A stretch of 64,000 nt of DNA. Source: Circinella minor. Lineage: Eukaryota > Mucoromycota > Mucoromycetes > Mucorales > Lichtheimiaceae. Both the position numbers and the translations under genes were made by a program. The notes below the pieces were generated by a model, which was given only the letters and a program-made list of their open reading frames with translations, ran no database searches and was not told the DNA's origin. The stretch is taken from positions 124,001 to 188,000 of the forward strand of contig JAEPRB010000033.1 of the NCBI GenBank assembly GCA_016758965.1. The letters run 5' to 3'. This document shows, in pieces, positions 48,041 through 61,600 of this stretch (its first letter is position 1; every line of letters begins with the position of its first letter).

Positions 48041-49789
48041 TCATATTTGGCGCAATTGGTGAGATATAATGACAATATCTGAAACCTGTGTTATTGATGG
48101 GTCTTTAATCAATGCCTTTGTAGATTTTAATGAGTTTAGATCAATAAAAATCTTAGATCCCAAGGAGTCCTTGATTGTATCAAGCATGAAATGAGATGAA
48201 GTGGCACCAATCGATACAGAACCTTTTTCATCTAAACGAATGCTAGAGGTTACTAATGCATTTGAAACTTAGATTCCAATTATAAGCTTCTTTCCATCCT
48301 GAACATCTAATAATAATGATGTAGGCCATACATTTTGGTAGAATGTTTTTATTGGTGGTAGTAATGAGTTTTTTATGATGCTGTTTTTCAACTTTTCAAA
48401 TGATTCACGATGATGGTCCATGGTTTTCGTCCTGCTATACATTTCAACTGTATTTATCATGACTGCTTGGTTGTTATTAGTATTCAAGATTATTGACCCA
48501 GCAAAAACAGTTGCAGAAAAATATTTGACTTGGGGATAAAATTCCCAATCTTTGTTCAGTAATATACATATGTCATCTGTTAAAGGAGTGACGATCGGTC
48601 AGGAATTATAGATACATCAGTGTATTTGGTGGATAGAGTAGATAGTAGGTTAATCATAACTGATTTATATAATAATAAGCTACATTATTAGATATTTTAT
48701 CTGATCTGAACATTATTTACCTTATCAATAAACCACTAAGGCTATCTTAAGTTAGGAACCTCTATCATTAAAATCACTTGAGCTTGATAAATAATGACAC
48801 TGTTCTTATAATCTGATATAGAATTGGTGGATAAGATTTTATTATAAGGATTATGATCGATCTTCAGTATACTTGTGCTGTTTCAATAATGATGAATAAG
48901 GGGAGGTATTAAATAAGTTGCTGAGTTCAGCATGAACTTGTGACGAGCAGTTTATACATAATGAACTAGTAGCACTGTCATCTTCATATGGTCTTTTCAT
49001 GGTTGGGATGGATTTGATAGAATCATGTTTTGTGACAAGTTTGTTCATGATCATACTATGAGCGAGTGCATTTTCCTCATTTCCATCATCATCTAATATT
49101 GCAAAAGGCTTTAGAGACAAAGTATCCACAATGAACACTGTTTTGTTTTTGTCATTTTCTGTTCCTTTTTGTTGGCATGCGTTGGTGATTGCTTCGTTGT
49201 ATGTTTGGAGTTTCTTGGTAGGTTTATCAATATTTTGTGTTGTGGAAGGGACATGCAACTTTAACTTTGGTGCTATGATGGGTAATGCTTCTTTTCGTTC
49301 TGAGATAAAATCTTCAGGTGTTAAATCTTCATTATCCGAATCTGTAGCGAGGCTATCTAAATCACTTTCATCATCTTCTAAATCTTCATCCGTGGCATAA
49401 GCGTTAATTTCTTGATTTGTGCTTTCCTCTCTTTTCAAAAAAAAAAACAAATGAGGGAGTTAGTCTCACAATTTTTTTTTTGTTACCTGGTAACTAGGAT
49501 CCCTACTGGTAACATGTTCGTTGCTAATGTGGTTTACATAATCTTCCTTTGAGTCATAGATTTCAGTACAAGATAAACAACAATGTTTAACTATTGCATT
49601 TAAATATTTATCTGCGTTCTGTGAATTGTAGGCAAAGGTATTTATTTTCTTCTTTTGGTCGGTTTTTGTTCGTGGTTGAATACTTTTGCCATGCTTGAGT
49701 AAGGCATGTCGCCTGCCATTTTGAAGGGTCGAGAATGTATATTCGCAGAAGGGACATTCCTTCTTTAGAAGTATAATTGTAGTATCCAT
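48041..49789 (-). pseudogene. Decayed C2H2 zinc-finger gene of a Mucorales-expanded family
   Basis: Exon 1 (49487-49789) encodes 101 residues with two zinc-finger-like motifs: ECPFCEYTFSTLQNGRRHAL with LKH, and HCCLSCTEIYDSKEDYVNHI with SNEH. It joins in phase across a GT-AG intron to an acidic exon starting at 49426 (NAYATDEDLEDDESDLDSLA; FIVDTLSLKPFAI). Further on, the coding-like frame DDICILLNKDWEFYPQVKYF to DGKKLIIGI meets a TAA and then continues in the same frame (VSNALVTSSIRLDEKGSVSI) to 48041. The in-frame stop and an unresolved junction near 48600-48870 suggest decay. The two-finger N-terminus resembles a large Mucoromycota protein family of unknown function. A live gene with unusual splicing remains possible. 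Confidence 0.5.
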
Positions 49790-49800
49790 AACTCAATTGA

Positions 49801-50133
49801 AAATTTATAGAGATGGTGGTAAGTTATGTATATGTTTAAAAAAAATGGAAGAGTTAGGAACTACCTTAAACACGAAAACTTGAGCTGTGCTCCCCTGAAC
49901 CTCAATTTCCATTGATTGCTACTTATTTCAGCAAATCCATCAAGCATGATGTAATTTTTTTTTCGCGTTTGCTTTTTTTTCTCTCACCATTCTCTCTTAA
50001 AACATCACAAAAGATTAAAAACTAAAAACGATGTATTCTAGCCATCTGACATATTAATATTCATATTCATATTAAAATATTTTTTAACAACGAGGCTGGT
50101 GTTTTGAAGGACCATTTCTGCTATTCCAGCTTT
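49801..50133. other. Spacer upstream of the C2H2 relic
   Basis: A/T-rich; no gene is seen. Confidence 0.5.
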
Positions 50134-50537
50134 TCACTCGTTTGTTTCATTTTGAAACATTGTGGAAATCCGATTAAGGATATGAATAGGTACGCTTTTC
50201 ATATCCTTCATTTTTTGAACTTGGATCTTCAGTTCCTCAAAGGAATCTATAAATCTATAGATATGTAAGCATTATTTAAATTCTTGCTGCTAAAACAGCG
50301 TATTTTTTTGTATTTTATACTTCTCCATAGCTTCATTAAGAAGGGCTTGAGGTGCCACAGGTGAAGCCTCTCTGTTTCCATGACCTGGAATTGCTGTTGT
50401 ACTTGTGATGATGATGATGATAAAGAAGAAGTGGTTATTGGGCGGATCAAGCTGATGTCAAGGACATGATTCACCTGGATTATACAAAAATTATTAGTAG
50501 TTCCAGATGATATATATTATGTGGATGTATTAATAAT

Positions 50538-52748
50538 CACCATGGGCAACTTGCGCAGATATCGCAGATTTATCGCAGATATCGAAGTTTATGATTCAAA
50601 TTTAAAACAGAGATTTCTTATTTAAGATATCCGTGTAACCTTGCTAGGCCAATAAAAGCTATTGTATATTGTATATTTATAGATCAATTTTATTAAAAAA
50701 ACATTAACGGTTGGATGGGGAGGCTGGTGGTGGAGCTAGATGAGGGGGATGGTGATGGTGATGGTGGTCGTGAGGAGGAAGAGGAGGAGTAGGAGGAGGG
50801 AAGCAGTAGCACGCAAAGAGGAAGGAACGAAAAAGACGACCGGATCCGGGTGCGAAACAGTCAAGCTATAAGCATAATAATATTAATATATTAGTCCATC
50901 ACATAATACTATATACTATTCTTATAATCCATTTTTAACCCATCTTGCGCCAGTGGCCTAACTGTGACCGTCAATGGATTGATCCCTATGCGATAATTAA
51001 ATAATTGTCAGTAAATATAAATTAAAATGTAAACGTGAAATACTACAGTGAAAACTAGCTTATAAAAGGAAGGATTTTTTGATTTGGCTGGTCATGTGCG
51101 TTCCGTTGACTAGATCATGCTTCTCCAATGTATAGTCCCTACTTTGGTTTTTGAAGAGCTTGCTGAAACATATGGTGCTTATTCTGAACAAGTTGAAGCC
51201 CTCATGTCACTTGTCATTGGATGTACCTTGGCTCTCTAGTGAAAAATATATGCAAATGATATGTCCGCCATCCAAAAGTAAGTTTACCAAATAAAACAGA
51301 AGTAAATTAAATAAGAAACGATATTTTCTAACTTGCAACTAAACTTCAAATAGACACTTACATAATTGGCATATACACATGAAGAATAAGACCAGTACTA
51401 ATCTATACACTGTTAACTTCCATTATTTTCAGCATATACATGATACTATCCAGAAACTTGGCCCATTACGTGGTTGTTCTACGCGATCGGTAGAGCGAAC
51501 AATTGGTACGTTATTGCAAGTTCACATCAAGTTTGCAACTGCAACGATAAAAATACTAACTCATTATTATTTAGGCTTTTTCAAAAACACATCAAATCCT
51601 GAGTTTTACCTAAGCTAAACGCTGGTAAGATCATTGAAAAAACTATTATTCATGCGTAATTTCAAGCGTGTATATTTGATGGATGAATTAGAAACTGTTC
51701 TGAAGGATGGTGATGCCAACTCCTTGGATGAATACCCTGATATCGAGCTTTAGGTTTGGGAAGTTATGCGACTGGAGGACTTTGATCATCTCAATATCGA
51801 TCGTTATGTAAGGCAATACTGGCATAATCAGTTTGACGACGACCGAGTGTTGGGAGCCATGTTAGAACCTGAATTCAAGGTGGGCAAGAACTTGTTCAAA
51901 GACGGCACCAGATTCGTATGTAATGAATGTCCAAGTGTTGCAAAAAAAATCGGATATGATAATCAAAATGCGTCTTCCAATACGAGGTAGTGGTAAAGCT
52001 ACATTCTTTGGAGAATTAATATTGTTTTTTCACGCACCATTTTAGAGGTATGCCCAGGTTTATATTTGTTTGAAATGATTGTGTTATACTATACCAAATC
52101 ACTCACCATTCTTTTCCTCAAAATATTTATAGATGTACAACCACCAGTTACTCCGGGATCCAATCACGAAAGATTTGGGGGTATGAGCCAATTAGATGAA
52201 GAAATGGAAGTTGTCGAAAGCGCAGAGACAATGGAAGGTGTTGAGGAGGAGGCCATTCTTGATGAGCGTCCATTATGCTTGGTCAAATTGTTTGGAAATC
52301 TGAAAATGACTTACTATAGCACCAGTGAAAGAAAAAAAGGGCCTCCTGTACGGACCTCGAGGCAAACCCAATACACAACAAACTGTATGTTATTGATGAT
52401 GAGAATATGTGGGGTAATGCAGAATTGTTAAAATCATCTTTGCATGAAGATAGATAATACCAGGCGACATAACATATGGCAAAATAAGTGACGTATAGTT
52501 TTTTCTTTTCACCCTCATCCTTTTCAGGAATCTAATTCCCATTTTCGTTTTCTGTGTTCAAAATGTGTCTGCGATATCCGCGATATCTGCGATTTTTGCA
52601 CTGTCTGCTAACTTTACGAATTTTTTCTTCCTTTTCAGGAATAAACCCATTTTCTAATTCCCATTTTGGTTTTCTGTGTTCAAATGTGTCTGCGATATCT
52701 GCGATTCCTCTGCGATATCTGCGATAGTCGCTAATTTTTCCCATGGTG
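50538..52748 (+). mobile_element. DNA transposon copy 2 (plus-oriented, both ends present), inserted in a MULE relic
   Basis: A 2211-bp element with matching ends, CACCATGGGCAA at 50538 and, reverse-complemented, CACCATGGGAAA at 52748. Arrays of TATCGCAGA-type repeats lie inside both ends. The segment 51051-52748 is a near-identical inverted copy of 35079-36445. Coding remnants on the plus strand include STRSVERTIG (51379-51618), RLEDFDHLNIDRYVRQYW (51766-51990) and an acidic piece EEMEVVESAETMEGVEEEAI (52066-52431). The acidic piece is absent from copy 1. In-frame stops shared with copy 1 show both derive from an already defective source. The 50580-51050 interior is not shared with copy 1 and is G-rich in part (50700-50860). 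No perfect target-site duplication is visible. Confidence 0.7.
52544..52748. repeat. Subterminal TGCGATATC repeat array at the transposon 3' end
   Basis: Two tandem blocks, each with Ctgtgttcaaa, several TGCGATATC units and a Tcctttcag-like linker, end at CCCATGGTG. Copy 1 has only one such block. Similar TATCGCAGA units occur at the other end (50554-50585). Confidence 0.8.
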
Positions 52749-53260
52749 AAGGAATACATATCAAATACACGTGCTTGCATGGTGAGTTGTTTGTTTGATT
52801 GTCCGGGAAAGTACAAGAAACAATATATTTGTCACCAATATCTACCAAAACATCATGGGTAATACCTTCGCCAGTAAACGAAAGTACTTTGATTATATTA
52901 CATTATTGACTGACGATTCTGGCAGCTTCTTCTTCTTCTATAGTTTGGAATAAGAATTTTGGATAATAATATGTATTCGATAAACTGATGAAAACTATAC
53001 TTACCATTCAACTCATTAACACGGGCAAGCCTTGTCCTTTCTGTTTTGTTCATTGTACGAAGCCTGAACTTGGCTACCTTACAAAGATGGTCCTGCATCA
53101 AATCAGGGAGAACAAGAATCCAAAGAATATACACTAGTACATCTACTCATTGTCTTCTCAAAATTGGCAATAAGTTTTTTTAATTGGCGGTACCAAGTCT
53201 TCATGTAATTATTTGCGTTTACATGGTGATGATACTTCTTTTACATGTGGTAAGTTACAA

Positions 53261-54334
53261 AAATCATCGGAAATGCTACATATAAGCGTCTACATTTTTA
53301 AAAACAACTTACATTACAATGGGCGTGAAGGGAATTATCACGCTGTAAAAAACAGCGTGATAGATTGGGGGTTAGCATGCTTTATGTATTTTTAGCTTAT
53401 AGTTTATTTAGCGTATAAATTCTTTATTTATTTTTTGGTGGTAGAACGATTATCATAATTGAAAATAAAAAATAATATAAGCATATTGGATAGCAAAAAA
53501 TAATGTTTTTATTATAAAATTTATAAAACTTAACATAAGCAAAATAAAAGGAGGGAATGGTTTCTATTTTATGGCTAAATGCTACGTTGCTAAAGGCTAA
53601 TCAAAAAGGGGCAGGGATAATAACAAAAAAGAACAAAAGGATGACAATTATAACGTAAAGGTGTATGGACTATAGTAAGATGAAGATCAATTGTTTATGG
53701 ATCTTGCGTGTATACAGAAAGAGAAAGAGATGCTATTCATTTAAAGAGTCATCATGGTAACAAAAAATAGAAAGAGAAATAAAAAGAAACTATTTAGCGC
53801 ACACTTATAGGTAATACCTTTTAAATGAAAACCAATTTATTAGCAAGTACTTGAAAAGAAAGTTACTTGCATTATAATTTTCGCAAATGAGTTATAAACG
53901 GGATACCTATATAAATAAGAACATTATTAATGAGTGTTATTAGTATATAACAATTTTTTTTAAAGAATTCACAGCATGTGAAGTGAATTTTATTGACGGC
54001 CACTGAAATTTGATGATAACAGTGGTTGGGTAGACATGAAAATTGACAGATTTTTAAACAAACAGATATAACTATATATATGATGACTATTTTTAAGGAC
54101 TTGAAATGGCATTTGCTAGGACTTGGACGGGACTTGGATGAAACTCGAACGGGAGACCTGTTGGCATTGGCTTTCTTCTTTTTCCTGGCGCACTCTTCCA
54201 TTACGCCTGGGCACGAGGCCCTTAGTATATAACAAGGTCTATACAAAGGGAGTAAAAGTGATAATTCAATTCGCGACAATTTGATACAGAAAACTGTAAT
54301 AGATTTTTTTTTTTTGTTATAAAAAGAATATTAT
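53261..54334. other. Upstream region of the DDX20-like gene
   Basis: No protein gene is supported; the minus-strand frame 53872-54279 lacks any domain and overlaps a tRNA-like relic. A hairpin-like inverted repeat (ATTATCACGCTG / CAGCGTGAT) lies near 53334-53362. Confidence 0.5.
54140..54225 (-). repeat. Possible tRNA-derived relic (SINE-head-like)
   Basis: On the minus strand GGCGTAATGGAAGAGTGCGCC resembles a tRNA D-arm/A-box with a GGCG...CGCC stem. About 45 bases on, CCCGTTCGAGTTTC resembles a T-loop/B-box. The acceptor and T stems do not pair properly, so this is not called as a functional tRNA. Confidence 0.25.
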
Positions 54335-56707
<2,373 letters not shown>

Positions 56708-56763
56708 TAATAAATAAATATTATATATTAGTTGAATTATATGCAATTAAACAATGAATGGAT

Positions 56764-56802
56764 GCGTGGGGCGGTAATCCACCCTCATGTGGTTAACCCC
56801 GC
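56764..56802. promoter_or_regulatory. G/C-rich hairpin in the DDX20-THO1 spacer
   Basis: GGTAATCCAC CCTCAT GTGGTTAACC can form a stem (CCAC/GTGG and GGT/ACC, with outer GG/CC pairs) about 100 bases before the THO1 start. It stands out in the A/T-rich surroundings. Its role is unknown. Confidence 0.3.
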
Positions 56803-56902
56803 TCGCAAGTCTGCTGTGTGATTATTTTTTTTTTTTGCTCGTCGTTTAGAACAATTAAAAAAAAGTTGAACAGACAAGTGTTATTTTCAACAACTTACTA
56901 CT

Positions 56903-58150
56903 ATGGCTGACAAGTATAAATCTCTTAAAGTAAAAGAATTACAAGGTATATATATATATAAATGTATACATTGATGGTGGTGGAAGGAAGGTGAAAACGC
57001 GTCTTTTTTTTTTAACAAAATATATTCAACTATTAATATATGATATTATTTTATTTATTTTTTTAGAAATTCTTCAAAAAAATGGATTACCACATACTGG
57101 TAAAAAAGAAGATCTAATTGATCGTCTTGTAAAAAACGATGAAAAGAAAGCTCTTGAATTAAGTTCTTTTGATGATCTTGCTGGATTAGAAGAATTTGAA
57201 GAATCTAAACTTGAAGATTTAGAGTAAGTTTTTAATCTTAATATACTCACTTGGAGGGGGGGTTCCATTTTTACCCTCCAACCCTCCCTTTGCAACTTTT
57301 TGAATTTTGACACAATGTTGGATTGTTTCTATTATTTAGTTCACTTACAGATCTAAAGTCAACTGCTACTACGACTACTGAAAAGAAACAAGATGATACA
57401 CTTGATAATACTACAACAGAAGCTATTGATAAGACAACAACTTCTACAGAAGCATCAAGTTCAGAACCAACAAAAGATACCACTGCCTCTACAACCATCA
57501 CCAGCATTGAAGAAGAAGAAAAGAAGAATGAACCACCTGCTGAAGTAACAAAACCTGGATCTGATTTTAAGTATACACCTATTACTTTTGACTCTCCTAA
57601 AACAACCAAAGCAACAACATCTAAACCCGTCGAGTTACCATCTATAACAAAAACAAGCGATAGTGAACTTGAAAGAAAGATTGAACGAGCAAAACGATTT
57701 AATGTTGATTTGGATGAAAAGACAAAACAACAATTACGTGCCGACCGATTTGGTGCAAGTGCTCCAAAGAAAATTAAAAATCCTGCTCCTGTGGTAATTT
57801 TATATTTAAAAATTTTCGTGTTTTTTTTTTTGGCTAAATTTACTAACGTGATTTTTATTTGCATCATGTTTTTATGCGTTTTTTAATAGAAACAACAACA
57901 AAAACAACCAGCTATTGATCCAGAAATATTAAAGAAACGAGCAGAACGTTTTGGAATTCCTAGCAAGGAAGTTGAAGAAGAGAGGAAACGAAAGAGAGCA
58001 GAACGATTTGGTATTCCTACCAAAGAAGCAGAAGAAGAAAAGAAAAGAAGACGTGCTGAACGTTTTAATACAGTAAGTTTTTTTTAAAAAAAAAATTGAC
58101 TTTTTAATCCTATAGACACATAATTATATAATCAATTTATTAATTAGTAA
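56903..58150 (+). CDS. THO1: THO1/SARNP-type SAP-domain protein (mRNA export)
   Basis: Nuclear RNA/DNA-binding protein linked to the TREX/THO mRNA export pathway. Exons 56903-56945, 57067-57223, 57340-57793 and 57890-58072, with the stop in a final exon at 58148-58150, give 279 residues. The N-terminal SAP motif is YKSLKVKELQ then EILQKNGLPHTGKKEDLIDR. A Thr/Glu-rich acidic middle follows. The C-terminal half has repeats typical of SARNP/Tho1: RKIERAKRFNVDLDEKTKQQ, LRADRFG, KKRAERFGIPSKEVEEE and KRRRAERFN. If the last intron is not removed, translation ends at 58087 after four extra residues, so the two isoforms would differ trivially. The ATG at 56903 is followed by MADKYKSLK, matching family starts. 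Confidence 0.88.
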
Positions 58151-58622
58151 TATTCAATCATAATAACTTAGAGCAAGTAATAAAACAAATGAATAAAAGA
58201 AAGAGAACAGATAGAGAAGTATATAGAAAAGAATAATAATAAAAAAGGTTTGGTGAATGGAAAAAAGCATGTTTGAATGTACAAAAAAAAAAGTGGGTAC
58301 ATATATATTTTTTTACCCCCTTTTTTTTTTCTTTTGGTTTAATAATAATAAATAATAATGACTTTAACGTTATATAAAAGAAAAGGAAAGAAAACACACA
58401 TCTTAAAAAGTACAATCACAGAGAGAGAAAAGAAGGGGAGAATATGATAAAAAGGAGACAGAGAGAGAGAGAGAGAGAGAGAGATAGGATTAATTATGCG
58501 TTATATATATGAATGGTTGATTTATAATTGGGGGGGGGGAAGGATGATTTGGATACAAACAATTTAATGCTTATTATTACTAGTTAATTTGATATTATTA
58601 TTTTTACGATGATTGTTTTTAG
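58151..58622. other. Convergent 3' spacer
   Basis: Lies between THO1 and the kinase gene. A GA microsatellite (about 58459-58485) and poly-A/T/G runs; no gene is seen. Confidence 0.65.
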
Positions 58623-61600
58623 TTAGTTTTTTAAAAGCTTTTCAACAGCTTTTGGATTCATATGTTGTAATGCTAATGTATGTGATAAAAGAGCTTGATT
58701 TTCAATTAATGCACGTTGTTCTTGAGGTGTTAATCCGAGTGCTTTTGAATATTTTCGAATACTTTCTGCTTCTGGATGATTTTCAAGAGAGATATTAAAA
58801 GTATCTTGTGGTTGATGACTCCATGTAGTAGAAATTTCTTGAATAGCGTTCGCACTTTGAGTTGAATCTTGTGAACCAGATCGATCTTGATTTGATCGAT
58901 TATAAATTTTTGCTGAAAATACCCACTTTGTATTTATAATTTATTATCGTTTGAAAGTTAGTTTTAATCAATGATTGGTATAGATGGGTTCATAAAAGAA
59001 GAAAAAAAAAATTCTAAACTTACATCATAGGAAGGCTGTTGATCTTTGACTTTTGGTGGGCATGAAAATGCCAATTTTTTACAATCTTTGTGACAAATCA
59101 AAGCACATACTAATATTATTTAAAAGAAATAATAATAAGATTTTTTTGCTTTTCAAAAAATAAATAAATAAATTATATATAGGTTACCTTCACAGAAAAT
59201 GGCTTGCGATTTTGTTAAATCACCACATACTTTACATTCTACCACTGAGTATATTTTTTTTAAAAATTTAATGTTAATAAGCTATTGGTTCTTTTTTTTT
59301 TTTTCTTTTTATTAATTTCTTTTTTTTTTTCGTTTTACCTTTTCCAAATGACGTTTGAATAAATCGATGAGTGGTATAGTCTTCATTAACACTACTTGCT
59401 AAACTACTATCGTGAGAAATTTTAGAAGAGTACCCTATATCGAGCGATGTAGCTCTGGTATCGTAATGATAATTTGTTGACGTAGTATTAGTTCGTGATG
59501 ATAATGTTTCATCTTTTGTAAAAAGTAATTGAGGTGTAGATGGTCTTTGTTGTTGCTGTTCAAGTGGATGACAATAATCACTCGAAGATGAAGCTGGACG
59601 TATTATACTGTTTCGTTTATTATGAGATCGTTTATATTGCTCAAGATAAGTTGAAATACCATGTGTTGAAGATTGATTATTCTTTTTCAATCTACGTTGG
59701 TTAGCTCGAATCCAAGAGTGCTCCTTGAGTTGTGTTGCTGTAGGTCGCTCTTCAGGATCCTTTTGAAAACAACAAAGCAAAAAGCTATGCATTTCTTGAG
59801 AAATATTAGAAGGCAAAGGTGGATAATTATCTTCCACAATTCGAAACATGGCGGACATAGCGATCATATCTGCATAAGGTGGTTTTCCAGTCACTAATTC
59901 GATTAAAGTACATCCCAATGACCAAATATCGGATTTAGTAGAAGCACCTTTCAATTCAATCACTTCAGGTGCCATCCAATTTGGAGTGCCTGATACAGAA
60001 CCTGGATCAGACGCTTTGATTTTAAGATTAAGTGAGACACCAAAATCAGATAATTTGACATCACCAGTTTTTGTAGTCAAGATGTTGGCTGCTTTTAAAT
60101 CACAATGAACGACTTCGTTGGCATGCAAATATTCGAGACCATTGAGAATTTTAATACAAAAGGAAGCAACAAGTTTTTCAGGGAAAGAACCAAAAGCTTT
60201 GAGTGTGGACATTAAAGATCCATTCTCGGCATATTCTAAAACAATATTCATGTGATGTTTGCTTCGAATAAATCCAAGATATTGAATCACATTGGAATGA
60301 CCCAAAGCTCTTAATAAACTAACTTCTTTCTGTATTATTGAAACAAAAAAGTTAGAATCGGTTTTTTTTTCTTTTTCCTCAACATCCCCTTCCTCCCCCC
60401 CCCCCAAAAAAAAAAAAACTCTCTCTGTCTCTCCTGAGCTTCTGGGAGGGCGGGGCAACATTTACCATAATTTCTTTATCGAGTTCTGCATCATCAAGTC
60501 GGATTCGTTTAACTGCTACCGTTTCCCCAGTTGACATATCCAATGCACGATATACAGATCCAAACTGACCTTTACCAATACAATTACCAAGTTGCTATTA
60601 ATTTTATTTTTAAAAAAGTTAAGTCAGTGTCTGATTAATATAAAAAAAAAAGTTCTTATAACAAAAAGATATATATACATAAAGCAACCAATCATGCTTA
60701 CATATTGAGCTCGTGTTAATCCATCCTTGCTTTTAAGTAATAACTTTTCTCTACCCTTAGTACCACCATTCTCTTGTTTAATCACTTCCATAGATTTTAA
60801 TAAGTGGCGATCCAGCTTCCGTCCCAAACTTTCAGTTTGTTGTTGATGGATTTCATCACTATGTGAGGGACTATGATGACGTGCTGCAAATGTAGCACTC
60901 TTACGTCGATGTTGTCTACGATATTGAGTACTATCATCATTTGCTGACAGTGTTGCTGAGGATGGAGTCAACGGTGTTTCTGATGATTCTGAAGATGAAG
61001 CAGATGATAAAAATGAATGACATGATGAAGCGGAAGATGTACGTGATAAGTAAATACTTCCTTCTGCACACATACTATTATTACTATTATTCAATGTACA
61101 ACTTGTCTTGTTTGTATTATGAGTTCGATTAGGACATGAAACTGCGGGTGCTGAAGGTCGACGTAATTTTAAATCTTCGGTTGATTTATGACATAAAGAT
61201 TCTTGTTGATGACTAGATCGTCTTTTTTTGGATGTAGGGCGTAAAGGTGATTTAGGTGGTCGTACAAAAGATGAATTAATTTCAATACCACTATTATTAT
61301 CATCACCAGGATGCTGTTGTAATTGAGATTGTAATGATAAAGAAGATGTTGTAATGGCAGTAGGAGAGAGACTAAAAATTTCGCGTACATCACGATAGTT
61401 ACAGATGAATGAGACATTGTCACACGAGCCAGGGTCTTGTCCTGCTGTGTTACCATCGTTCCTATGGTTATTGTCTTCACTACATGTAATTACAATCGGA
61501 GCATCTGAATAATAATAAAAAAAGTACTAATGCTTTAGTTTCTCTTTCTCCTTTTTTTTTAACCCCTTATTTTTGAAAGATAAAACTAAATGTCTTTTTC

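Larger units (their letters stand above)
50134..53260 (-). pseudogene. Mutator-like (MULE) transposase relic with SWIM zinc finger, split by a transposon insertion
   Basis: Two minus-strand pieces flank the inserted element at 50538-52748. The upstream piece (52749-53260) reads HHVNANNYMKTWYRQLKK, like the NNYIESWHNQLK block of MULE transposases. It then shifts frame to LVLPDLMQDHLCKVAKFRLR and NKTERTRLARVNELN. After a probable intron comes GEGITHDVLVDIGDKYIVSC, with a SWIM-like finger (SCTFPDNQTNNSPCKHVYLI: C...CKH). The coding frame runs directly into the transposon end at CCTTCACCATGG. The downstream piece (50134-50470) carries ASPVAPQALLNEAMEKYKIQ, a stop, and ELKIQVQKMKDMKSVPIHIL to a TGA at 50134. 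Stops, a frameshift and the insertion mark it as dead. The first zinc-binding position of SWIM (CxC) is only C-T-F here. Confidence 0.55.

Noticed and set aside
53872..54279. Minus-strand open frame of 135 codons
   Set aside because: No domain, overlaps a tRNA-like relic and the DDX20 promoter.
56764..56802. Intrinsic terminator or riboswitch
   Set aside because: Bacterial-type elements are not expected here; only a simple hairpin is visible.
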